Assembly: GCA_003156495.1 (NCBI GenBank)
Contig: PMHC01000272.1
Coordinates: 1-6,919, forward strand
Reading direction: 5' to 3'
Source: Acidobacteriaceae bacterium
Lineage (GTDB): Bacteria > Acidobacteriota > Terriglobia > Terriglobales > Acidobacteriaceae
Length of the DNA stretch: 6,919 nucleotides
Shown here: positions 1 to 5,623 of the stretch, piece after piece
Layout of the letters: every line of letters starts with the position of its first letter
Position numbering within the stretch: the stretch's first letter is position 1
Translations under genes and position numbers: made by a program
The notes under the pieces: generated by a model
Databases searched by the model: none
What the model was told of the DNA's origin: nothing
What the model saw: the letters and a program-made list of their open reading frames with translations, nothing else

Positions 1-318
1 GCTCAACTGCCAGACGTAGAGAAAGCTGAGCCAGTTGCCCGCCCGCTCGGGACCATAGATTTCTCGCAAGAAGGCGTAGGAACCGCCCGCGCGTGGAAAG
101 GCCGCGCCCAGTTCGGCCCAGACCAGACCGTCGGCAACGGCAATCACGGCGCCCAGCACCCAGGCCCAAACGGAAAGTCTCGCGCCGGCGGCGGCGATCA
201 CCAGCGGAAGCGTGATGAAGGGGCCGACGCCGATCATCTCAAGCATGTTGAAGAGGACGGCGGAACCGAGGCCGATGCGGCGCTCGAGTTGGGCTGGGAT
301 CGGAGAAGTGAGGTTCAT
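1..318 (-). CDS. APC-superfamily amino-acid permease, N-terminal part (cut by window edge)
   Basis: Read on the minus strand from an ATG at 318, the frame stays open for 106 codons and runs off the left edge, so only about the first quarter of a typical permease is present. A GGAAGG ribosome site lies 6 nt upstream of the ATG. Seen: a short polar N-terminus (residues 1-15), then a hydrophobic segment with the glycine-broken first helix of APC transporters (MIGVGPFITLP, residues 28-38), a second hydrophobic stretch (about 48-68), and the family's loop signature AELGAAFPRAGGSYAFLREI (68-87). Known for the family: the unwound helix 1 binds amino acids or amines, with transport coupled to protons, sodium or exchange in the inner membrane. 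The substrate cannot be inferred. It is transcribed divergently from the LacI-type regulator, so the 104-bp spacer must hold promoters for both. Confidence 0.85.
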   Translation of the reverse strand, partial: MNLTSPIPAQLERRIGLGSAVLFNMLEMIGVGPFITLPLVIAAAGARLSVWAWVLGAVIAVADGLVWAELGAAFPRAGGSYAFLREIYGPERAGNWLSFLYVWQLS

Positions 319-391
319 CGCTTGCCTTCCAGCTTACGGCGTGGCGCCGGTCATTGACGAGCCGGCGGGGAGACGCGGAGACTAAATGGGG

Positions 392-407
392 TCGCACAGG
401 TGTGCAA
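392..407. promoter_or_regulatory. Candidate operator of the LacI-type regulator
   Basis: A palindrome with arms GCACA and TGTGC around a central GG occupies 394-405, and one more matching pair (T392/A407) lies outside it. LacI/GalR proteins bind even-spaced palindromes of about this length. It ends one base before the ribosome site of the regulator gene and lies in the divergent spacer, where a bound repressor could block its own gene and possibly the permease promoter. Assignment as operator is inference from symmetry and position only. Confidence 0.35.
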
Positions 408-422
408 TAAGGAGTTTAAGCA

Positions 423-1523
423 GTGTTCGAGAAAGAGCCGGGCAGAACAGCGGGCTTGATGCATTCGGCAGGCCAGCGCGCGCCGCGGCAGCCCTCGATC
501 AAAGACATTGCGCGGCTGGCGCACGTTTCGCACCCGACCGTCTCACGCGCTTTGCACAACAGCCCGCTGGTCAGGCCAGAAACAGCGGAAAAAATCCGCC
601 GCATCGCCGCCGAAACCGGCTACCGGGCCAGCGCCGTAGCGCGCGGACTGGTGACGCGGCAGACGCGAACCGTCGGCCTGGTCGTGACCACGGTCTCCGA
701 TCCCTTTGCCGCCGAAGTGGCCTGCGGCGTTGAGCAGACAGCCAACGATTACGGCTACGCGGTTTTTCTCGCCGACTCGAATGCCGATCCCAAGCGCGAG
801 CGCAGCGTGGTGCAGGAGCTAGCCGAGCGGCGCGTCGACGGCATCATCGTCACCTCATCGCGCGTCGGCGCGCTCTATCTGCCCCTGCTCAAACAGTTGA
901 ATGTGCCCATCGTGCTGGTCAACGATCAATTTCCGGGGGCTTTCGTGCATTCGGTCATGATTGCCAACCGCGCCGGCAGCCGCGCCGTGATGAAGCATTT
1001 GATCGGGCTGGGGCACAAACGCATCGCCTACATCGGCGACCGCAACGGCTACCAGTCGGATGTGGAGCGGCTGGCCAGCTACAAACAAGCTCTAGCCGAG
1101 GCCGGAATCGAATTTGACGCTAAGCTGGCCGTCAAAGGCAACGGCGGAACGGCCACGGCAATCAAAGCGATGAATGGGCTGCTCGATCTCGACCGGCAGC
1201 CGACGGCCGTCTGCTGCTACAACGACATGACGGCGCTGGGCGCCATGCGCGCCATTCACGCTCGCGGGTTGCGCATTCCGGCCGATATTTCCGTAACCGG
1301 ATTCGACGATCTGTTTTTCTCCGGCTATCTCGATCCGCCGCTGACGACCGTTCACCAGCCGATGCGGCGCATGGGTGAGATCGCGATGGAAAATCTCTTC
1401 AAGCTCATGTCGGGCGAGCAATCGGTGGCGCAGGCAGAAGTAAAAGCGAAGTTGATTGTGCGCGGCTCGACGGGCAAAGCCAAAACCGCGCGAGGCCTCA
1501 CCCCCAAAAGCCGCCGCCGATAG
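423..1523 (+). CDS. LacI/GalR-family transcriptional regulator
   Basis: A 366-residue DNA-binding repressor, probably controlling the sugar transporter behind it. The N-terminal helix-turn-helix SIKDIARLAHVSHPTVSRAL spans residues 25-44. The hinge helix AVARGL follows at 71-76, with Leu76 at the place of the minor-groove leucine of LacI. From about residue 82 comes the periplasmic-binding-protein-like effector domain, with family blocks GHKRIAYIGD, VTGFDDL (291-297) and TTVHQP (308-313). The tail is basic. The GTG start at 423 is chosen because AAGGAG (409-414) lies 8 nt upstream. This puts about 24 residues before the HTH, longer than usual. An ATG at 459 would shorten that to 12 but has no good ribosome site. 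Effector and regulon cannot be read from sequence; the location supports sugar-responsive control of the genes at 1614-3015. Confidence 0.93.
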   Translation: MFEKEPGRTAGLMHSAGQRAPRQPSIKDIARLAHVSHPTVSRALHNSPLVRPETAEKIRRIAAETGYRASAVARGLVTRQTRTVGLVVTTVSDPFAAEVACGVEQTANDYGYAVFLADSNADPKRERSVVQELAERRVDGIIVTSSRVGALYLPLLKQLNVPIVLVNDQFPGAFVHSVMIANRAGSRAVMKHLIGLGHKRIAYIGDRNGYQSDVERLASYKQALAEAGIEFDAKLAVKGNGGTATAIKAMNGLLDLDRQPTAVCCYNDMTALGAMRAIHARGLRIPADISVTGFDDLFFSGYLDPPLTTVHQPMRRMGEIAMENLFKLMSGEQSVAQAEVKAKLIVRGSTGKAKTARGLTPKSRRR

Positions 1524-1584
1524 AGCATTTTTACCAATTCTGTAGAGTGCCGAATCGTGCTGAAGGTTGCACAATAGATAGAGA

Positions 1585-1601
1585 GGCCAGTCAAGCTGGC
1601 C
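1585..1601 (+). promoter_or_regulatory. Short GC hairpin directly before the small gene's ribosome site
   Basis: GGCCAG (1585-1590), a 5-nt loop (1591-1595) and CTGGCC (1596-1601) form a perfect 6-bp GC-rich stem. It is followed at once by the GGAGAG ribosome site (1602-1607). No T-tract follows, so it is not an intrinsic terminator. It may stabilise the transcript end or tune translation of the small gene. The hairpin is visible; its role is inference. Confidence 0.4.
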
Positions 1602-1613
1602 GGAGAGATCGGC

Positions 1614-1715
1614 ATGAAACATTCGCGTGTGGCGGCCATTTTGACCGATGTGCATCTTTGGGTGCCGTTGGTTGTGCTTGCGCTGGGAACCGCGCTGTTG
1701 ATGGCCTTGAGGTAA
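1614..1715 (+). CDS. 33-residue single-helix membrane protein linked to the sugar transporter
   Basis: A 34-codon gene (33 residues plus TAA) that standard minimum-length filters would skip. It has a basic start (MKHSR) followed by one hydrophobic helix over about residues 13-32 containing LTDVHLWVPLVVLALG (10-25), and ends in Arg. This is a classic small inner-membrane protein layout, probably with the N-terminus in the cytoplasm. Evidence that it is translated: GGAGAG lies 6 nt before the ATG, the stop lies only 4 nt before the transporter ATG, and the transporter's own ribosome site (GAGG, 1709-1712) lies inside its last codons. That arrangement implies translational coupling. Function is unknown. 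A helper, stabiliser or regulator of the adjacent transporter is the natural inference; a leader peptide serving only coupling is the alternative. Confidence 0.72.
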   Translation: MKHSRVAAILTDVHLWVPLVVLALGTALLMALR

Positions 1716-1719
1716 ACGG

Positions 1720-3015
1720 ATGAGCGCAACCACGGCCGCCGCGCCGCCGCGATCGACAATTTCATTGCACAAGCTGGGCGTCTTTTGCGGACTGGCGGCG
1801 GCCGTGTGGCTGGGCAGCGCCGAAGCGCCGACCAAGCTGGTCAGCGCGGGTTTTTCTCCTTTTCTGCTTTCGATGGGCATGGTGATGGGGGCCTTCGTCG
1901 CCCGCTGGACGCTACCCACGATGCTCAAAGGCACGGAATTTCTCTATCACGATCTGCGCGAGCGGCCGCACCTGATCGTCTGGGCGCTGGTGGGCGGAAT
2001 GTTGTGGGCCGTGGCCAACACGCTGACGATCTTCGGCATTCGCAGCGTGGGGCTGGCCATCGCCTTTCCGCTGTGGAACACCAACAGTCTGGTGGGATTG
2101 TTTTGGGGCTGGCTGTTCTTCAAGGAACTGCGCGGCTCGCGCGCCAAAGATTGGCTCAAGGTGATCGGCGGCGCGGCGGCGATCGTGGTGGGCGCGGCGG
2201 TGTTGGTTATCGCCACGGTGCAACAGAACGCTGGCGCAACGGGCAAAACCGGCATCGGCATTCTCGCCGTGCTGGGCGCGGGCGTGCTGTGGGGAACCAT
2301 GTACATTCCCTACCGCAAGGCTTACCTCAGCGGCATGAATCCGCTTTCGTTCGTCACCATTTTCACCTTCGGCGAGCTGGGCACGGTCTTCACGCTGGGC
2401 TGCTTTTTTTACGGCGGCGTGGGGCCGCTGGCCGCCGAGCTGCAACGCGCCCGGCCGATGCTCTTCTGGCCTTTTCTGGGCGGCTTCTGCTGGGTAATCG
2501 GCGATCTCTTTCAGCAATACGCGGCCAAGTACGTCGGCATCGGCCGCGGCATTCCGCTATCGAACACCAATCAGCTTTTAGGGCTGGCCTGGGGCGCGCT
2601 GGTCTTCGGCGAATTCTCCGGGTTGAGCACGGGCGGTCGGCTGACGATTCTGCTCGGCTCGATCATCATGATCGCCGGCGCCATCTCGATCAGCATGGCC
2701 GCGCCGCCGGCCTCGGAGCTGGAAAATTGGCGCGCGGCCTCGCAACGCGAATGCGATCGCTACGGATTGAACCAGGAAGAAGTGACGGCCATCGTTGATG
2801 GCGACGATCCCGCAACAGAGCAGAAGCGCACGCGCCGTTGGTGGGAGTGGCTGATTGTCGCTTCCGCTTGCGGCATTTTCATCTGGCTGGCAGCCGGCAC
2901 GCGCGTGCAGCCAATCGCCGTGAATCTTCCATGGATGATCGCGCTCATTGCCGGCGCGCTCGTGACGCTGGGGCTGTGCGGAACACTGCTCTGGCGCCGG
3001 ACGCGATTTTCTTAG
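1720..3015 (+). CDS. GRP-type (DMT superfamily) sugar transporter with C-terminal two-helix extension
   Basis: A 431-residue polytopic inner-membrane transporter resembling the glucose/ribose porter group of the drug/metabolite transporter superfamily (GlcU/RhaT/TMEM144-like). It has two homologous halves, each with an NTN signature: FPLWNTNSLVGLFWG (116-130) and IPLSNTNQLLGLAWG (278-292), both followed by an F-x-E motif in the next helix region (FFKELRG, VFGEFSG). About ten helices fit residues 17-328. A polar, charged linker follows (about 330-373, ending TRRWW), then two further helices (about 377-393 and 405-425) and a basic tail, making this about 100 residues longer than common family members. 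It starts 4 nt after the small membrane gene, with GAGG 7 nt upstream, and is very likely co-transcribed with it. Substrate is inferred as a sugar from family and LacI-type neighbour; DMT members are easily mis-assigned. Confidence 0.85.
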   Translation: MSATTAAAPPRSTISLHKLGVFCGLAAAVWLGSAEAPTKLVSAGFSPFLLSMGMVMGAFVARWTLPTMLKGTEFLYHDLRERPHLIVWALVGGMLWAVANTLTIFGIRSVGLAIAFPLWNTNSLVGLFWGWLFFKELRGSRAKDWLKVIGGAAAIVVGAAVLVIATVQQNAGATGKTGIGILAVLGAGVLWGTMYIPYRKAYLSGMNPLSFVTIFTFGELGTVFTLGCFFYGGVGPLAAELQRARPMLFWPFLGGFCWVIGDLFQQYAAKYVGIGRGIPLSNTNQLLGLAWGALVFGEFSGLSTGGRLTILLGSIIMIAGAISISMAAPPASELENWRAASQRECDRYGLNQEEVTAIVDGDDPATEQKRTRRWWEWLIVASACGIFIWLAAGTRVQPIAVNLPWMIALIAGALVTLGLCGTLLWRRTRFS

Positions 3016-3036
3016 AGCAAATCTCTTGTAGGTGCA

Positions 3037-3077
3037 ATGAAAAATCCTCAAGGAGAAAGCCCTTGAGGATTTTTCAT
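3037..3077. terminator. Bidirectional intrinsic terminator
   Basis: A perfect 17-bp inverted repeat: left arm 3037-3053, 7-nt loop 3054-3060, right arm 3061-3077. The inner part of the stem is CCTCAAGG/CCTTGAGG. An A5 tract on the left and a T5 tract on the right make it usable in both directions. It sits between the converging ends of the transporter (stop at 3015) and rfbD (stop at 3117), as expected for a shared terminator. Confidence 0.9.
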
Positions 3078-3116
3078 CCGGTCGCGAAAATGAATGCGAT
3101 CTATTCCAAAATTCCG

Positions 3117-4025
3117 CTACTTCGCCATTTTACTTAAAATCTGCATAACCTCTTCAAGCGCGTCTTCCCACTCCGGCAGCCTGATGCCGAAACGCTCGCG
3201 CAGCTTGGCGTTGGACAGAATCGAATTGCGCGGACGCTTGGCCGGCGTGGGGTAATCCTTGGTGGCGATGGGGTCGAGCGCGGGCACTTTGGTGCCGAGC
3301 AGTTCGTGTGCGCGCGCGAAGATCGCCTTGGCGAAACCGCACCAGGAGACAGCGCCGCCGTTGGTCGTGTGGTAAAGACCGGCCCACTGCCGCGGCTCGC
3401 CGAAGCGGTTGGCGACAATCCCCTGTACAACGGAATGCGTGACGCGCGCCAGATCGATGGCGGTGGTGGGCGCGCCGTACTGGTCATCGACAATCGAGAG
3501 CCGCTCGCGCTGCTGGCCCAGCCGCAGCATGGTCAGCAAAAAGTTTTTGCCGTGCGGCCCGTAGACCCAACTGGTGCGGAAGATGAGGAACTTTCCGCCC
3601 ACCGCCGCGATGGCCTGCTCGCCGGCCAGCTTGCTCGATCCGTAAACGTTCAACGGATTGGGCGTGTCGGTCTCGAGCCAGGGATCGCGCTTGCCGCCGT
3701 CGAAAACGTAGTCGGTGGAGTAGTGAACGAAGATTGCGCCGCGCGCCTGCGCCTCTTCGGCGAGCACCCGCGGAGCCTGGGCGTTGATGAGGTTGGCCAG
3801 CCCAGCCTCGGCTTCGGCGCGATCGACGGCAGTGTAGGCGGCGGCATTCAAAATCACGTCGGGCGCGGCGCGGCGCACCAGCGCGCGGGTTTGCGCGGCA
3901 TCGGCCAAGTCGACCGACTCGCGATCGACGGCGACAATGGGACCGAAGCCGGCAAAACTTTTTTGCAGCTCGCAGCCAAGCTGGCCGGCACTGCCGACGA
4001 TTAAAACACGGGGCCCTTCGCTCAT
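3117..4025 (-). CDS. rfbD: dTDP-4-dehydrorhamnose reductase
   Basis: The last enzyme of dTDP-L-rhamnose synthesis (RfbD/RmlD). It reduces dTDP-4-dehydro-L-rhamnose with NAD(P)H in the cytoplasm and supplies rhamnose for O-antigen, exopolysaccharide or glycan. The 302-residue length fits the family. Seen: N-terminal Rossmann motif GSAGQLG (11-17), NAAAYTAVDRAE (60-71), STDYVFDG (103-110) with the catalytic Thr/Asp/Tyr region, Y128-x3-K132 of the short-chain dehydrogenase active site, RTSWVYG (150-156), DQYGAPT (181-187) and the C-terminal RPRNSIL region. The ATG at 4025 is chosen because GGAG lies 9 nt upstream and the Rossmann strand begins at residue 6; the open frame continues upstream without family similarity. 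No other rhamnose-pathway gene is in the window, so it stands alone here. It converges on the transporter and diverges from the desulfurase. Confidence 0.95.
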   Translation of the reverse strand: MSEGPRVLIVGSAGQLGCELQKSFAGFGPIVAVDRESVDLADAAQTRALVRRAAPDVILNAAAYTAVDRAEAEAGLANLINAQAPRVLAEEAQARGAIFVHYSTDYVFDGGKRDPWLETDTPNPLNVYGSSKLAGEQAIAAVGGKFLIFRTSWVYGPHGKNFLLTMLRLGQQRERLSIVDDQYGAPTTAIDLARVTHSVVQGIVANRFGEPRQWAGLYHTTNGGAVSWCGFAKAIFARAHELLGTKVPALDPIATKDYPTPAKRPRNSILSNAKLRERFGIRLPEWEDALEEVMQILSKMAK

Positions 4026-4064
4026 TCGCTTTATCTCCAGGTGGTATTGAAAGATTCTGTTTGC

Positions 4065-4096
4065 ATTGTACTTTTCCATGCATTCATTCACGTCAA
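4065..4096 (-). promoter_or_regulatory. Candidate rfbD promoter
   Basis: On the minus strand, TTGACG (4096-4091) and TACAAT (4070-4065) resemble -35 and -10 boxes. The 20-bp spacing is longer than the preferred 17, which lowers confidence. The predicted transcription start near 4058 would give a leader of about 33 nt with a GGAG ribosome site before the ATG at 4025. A second TACAAT on the plus strand (4138-4143) could be a -10 box for the desulfurase gene, but it lacks a recognisable -35 and would start transcription almost on the ribosome site. Confidence 0.3.
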
Positions 4097-4159
4097 CGCC
4101 GCGACGAGACGAGTACACGCAAAGGCACGAGCGCCCGTACAATCGAAGAGGAGAAAAAT

Positions 4160-5305
4160 TTGCCCTACCGCGTTTATTGCGATGCCAACGCCACCACGCC
4201 TCTTTTGCCCGAGGTGGTCGAAGCGATGCGCCCCTACTGGATGGAGGAGTTCGGCAACGCCGCCTCGATCTACGGCGAAGGCCAGCAGGCGCGCAAGGCC
4301 GTGGATCGGGCGCGGGAGGCGGTGGCGGAAATTTTCGGCTGCGGCGAGGCGGAGGTGATCTTCAACTCCGGCGGCACAGAGGGCGACAACGCGGCAATTT
4401 TTGGTTTGCTGCGCGCGGGCGACCACCTGATTACGACATCAATCGAGCACTCGGCCGTGCTGCGCGCCGCCGAAAGCGTGGCCAATCGCGGCGTTGAAGT
4501 TACATACGTCGCGCCGCGCCAGAGCGGCCTCATCGATCCCGCAGAGATTCGGCGCGCGCTGCGGCCGCAGACGCGGCTCGTCAGCGTGATGCTGGCCAAC
4601 AACGAAACCGGCGTCATCGAACCGGTGGAAGAGATCGGCCGCATCGTGGCCGAGGCCGGCGCGTTCTTCCACATCGACGCGGTACAGGGCGCGGGCAAGA
4701 TTCCGCTTGACGTGCGGCGCTTCGGCTGCCATCTGTGCTCGATCAGCGCGCACAAAATCTACGGACCCAAGGGTGTGGGCGCGCTCTACGTGCGACGCGG
4801 CACGCCGCTTGAGCCGCTGATTGTCGGCGGCAACCACGAGCGCCGCCTGCGCGCCGGCACGCAAAACACGCCGGGAATTGTGGGGCTGGGCAAGGCCGCG
4901 CAACTAGCGATCAATGCGCTCGGCGACGGCACGATTGAGCGGACCAGAGATTTGCGCGACCGGCTGGAAGCGGGGATTTTGCAGATCGCGGGCACGGCGG
5001 TGAACGGCGCCGGCGCGCCGCGCGTCGCCAACACGACGAACATACGATTCGCGCAGGTGGAGGGCGAGGCGCTACTGATCGCGCTCGATTTGAAGGGCGT
5101 GGCCGTCAGCGGCGGCTCGGCCTGTTCGTCGGGATCCACTGAGCCCAGCCATGTGCTGATGGCGATGGGAGTGGACAAAAAATCCGCGCGGGCAAGTTTG
5201 CGTTTTAGTTTGCTCGAAACCGCATCGGAGAGAGATGTGGACTACATTTTGCGCGTACTGCCCGAAGCGGTGGAACATTTGCGGGCGCTGGCGGGCGGGG
5301 ATTAG
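4160..5305 (+). CDS. Cysteine desulfurase, NifS/IscS group
   Basis: A pyridoxal-phosphate enzyme that removes sulfur from L-cysteine, giving alanine and an enzyme persulfide for sulfur-transfer pathways. The 381 residues fit the family. Seen: N-terminal YCDANATTP (6-14), SGGTEGDN (70-77), the cofactor-stacking His97 in SIEHS, NNETG (147-151), Asp173 and Gln176 in HIDAVQ, the Schiff-base Lys199 in SAHKIYGPKG, RAGTQNTPGI (231-240), and catalytic Cys322 in SGGSACSSGSTEPSHVL. The loop around Cys322 is of the NifS/IscS group, not SufS. The start is TTG at 4160, with GAGGAG 6 nt upstream. A longer reading from 4061 would add 33 residues unlike the family and invade the rfbD promoter region. mnmA follows on the same strand after a 318-bp spacer, suggesting a role like the YrvO-MnmA pair in tRNA thiolation; a general Fe-S role is the alternative. 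The substrate partner is inferred, so no specific symbol is given. Confidence 0.95.
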   Translation: MPYRVYCDANATTPLLPEVVEAMRPYWMEEFGNAASIYGEGQQARKAVDRAREAVAEIFGCGEAEVIFNSGGTEGDNAAIFGLLRAGDHLITTSIEHSAVLRAAESVANRGVEVTYVAPRQSGLIDPAEIRRALRPQTRLVSVMLANNETGVIEPVEEIGRIVAEAGAFFHIDAVQGAGKIPLDVRRFGCHLCSISAHKIYGPKGVGALYVRRGTPLEPLIVGGNHERRLRAGTQNTPGIVGLGKAAQLAINALGDGTIERTRDLRDRLEAGILQIAGTAVNGAGAPRVANTTNIRFAQVEGEALLIALDLKGVAVSGGSACSSGSTEPSHVLMAMGVDKKSARASLRFSLLETASERDVDYILRVLPEAVEHLRALAGGD

Positions 5306-5348
5306 CTGTCAGCTTGCAGCTGTCAGCTGTCAGCTCTCAGTTCTCAGC
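5304..5348. repeat. Heptamer tandem repeat, about 6.4 copies
   Basis: Seven-base units run without a gap from the last two bases of the desulfurase stop codon: AGCTGTC, AGCTTGC, AGCTGTC, AGCTGTC, AGCTCTC, AGTTCTC, then AGC. Three units are identical and the others carry one or two changes. Heptanucleotide tandem repeats of this general type (STRR-like) are known from intergenic DNA of cyanobacteria and other bacteria. No coding role is possible after the stop codon. Confidence 0.9.
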
Positions 5349-5359
5349 CGCGACCGTGA

Positions 5360-5392
5360 GCTTTTAGAATTGTCTTTGGAAGTGCAGCGGAG
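5360..5392 (+). repeat. Direct repeat, upstream copy
   Basis: An 18-bp segment, GCTTTTAGAATTGTCTTT (5360-5377), recurs exactly at 5554-5571. The likeness continues through GGAA and AGCGGAG with a one-base gap and a few substitutions, making about 33 related bases. The two copies are 194 bp apart and bracket the hairpin pair. The TAGAAT inside each copy resembles a -10 box, but no -35 box stands at the right distance. Confidence 0.88.
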
Positions 5393-5414
5393 CTAGCGGA
5401 GTTAGCGGGGCTAG
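5386..5414. repeat. Nonamer tandem repeat, about 3.2 copies
   Basis: Three 9-base units, AGCGGAGCT, AGCGGAGTT and AGCGGGGCT, are followed by AG. The first overlaps the end of the upstream direct-repeat copy. The downstream direct-repeat copy ends with a single AGCGGAGTT unit (5580-5588), so the nonamer may have expanded only in the upstream copy. Function unknown. Confidence 0.75.
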
Positions 5415-5454
5415 TACCGTGAGCAGATGATTTCGATTTTTGGTGTCGTGATTT

Positions 5455-5481
5455 CCCGGTCCCCAAAAGCCAGGGACCGGG
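5455..5481. repeat. REP-like GC-rich hairpin, copy 1
   Basis: CCCGGTCCC (5455-5463) and GGGACCGGG (5473-5481) form a perfect 9-bp stem with a 9-nt loop containing AAAAGCC. It is followed by GGCACCC. There is no T-tract on either side, so it is not an intrinsic terminator. It is clearly related to the hairpin at 5521-5546 in stem, A4 loop element and 3' flank. Likely a dispersed intergenic palindrome of the REP class. Confidence 0.82.
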
Positions 5482-5520
5482 GGCACCCTGTGATAGTACA
5501 AAATCAAGAGTGTTGTGGTT

Positions 5521-5546
5521 CCCCGGTCTCAAAATCGAGACCGGGG
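5521..5546. repeat. REP-like GC-rich hairpin, copy 2
   Basis: CCCCGGTCTC (5521-5530) and GAGACCGGGG (5537-5546) form a perfect 10-bp stem around the loop AAAATC, followed by GGCACCC as in copy 1. Compared with copy 1, one stem position has changed from a C-G to a T-A pair, with both arms altered together. Loop and 3' flank are conserved, so the two copies share an origin and are under pressure to stay paired, or were recently converted. Confidence 0.85.
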
Positions 5547-5553
5547 GCACCCG

Positions 5554-5588
5554 GCTTTTAGAATTGTCTTTAGGAATAGAGCGGAGTT
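5554..5588 (+). repeat. Direct repeat, downstream copy
   Basis: The second copy of the segment at 5360-5392, with the 18-bp identical core at 5554-5571 and an AGCGGAGTT end at 5580-5588. It lies 35 nt before the mnmA start and so may be the native mnmA leader from which the upstream copy was duplicated. That direction of duplication is inference. Confidence 0.88.
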
Positions 5589-5623
5589 CGCGCCGCTTTT
5601 CACGTTCGCGCATCTAAATTTCT

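Noticed and set aside
345..367. CGCCGG/CCGGCG inverted repeat with an 11-nt loop in the divergent spacer
   Set aside because: Short all-GC arms are common by chance in DNA of this composition and no T-tract or conserved loop supports a role; the TTGACG in its loop has no well-placed -10 partner.
1092..1934. A 280-codon minus-strand frame across the regulator and transporter genes
   Set aside because: It lies opposite well-supported genes, shows no family motifs and is typical of spurious antisense frames in GC-rich DNA.
4026..4142. A longer rfbD start upstream of 4025
   Set aside because: The Rossmann fold begins right after the ATG at 4025, which has a GGAG ribosome site; the upstream part is non-family sequence in the promoter spacer.
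4061..4159. An N-terminal extension of the desulfurase from an upstream start at 4061
   Set aside because: The extra 33 residues do not resemble the family, they overlap the likely rfbD promoter, and a strong GAGGAG site directs the TTG start at 4160.
5455..5546. The paired hairpins as a CRISPR array or intrinsic terminators
   Set aside because: Two palindromic copies with diverged spacing are not a repeat-spacer array, and neither hairpin is followed by a T-tract on either strand.
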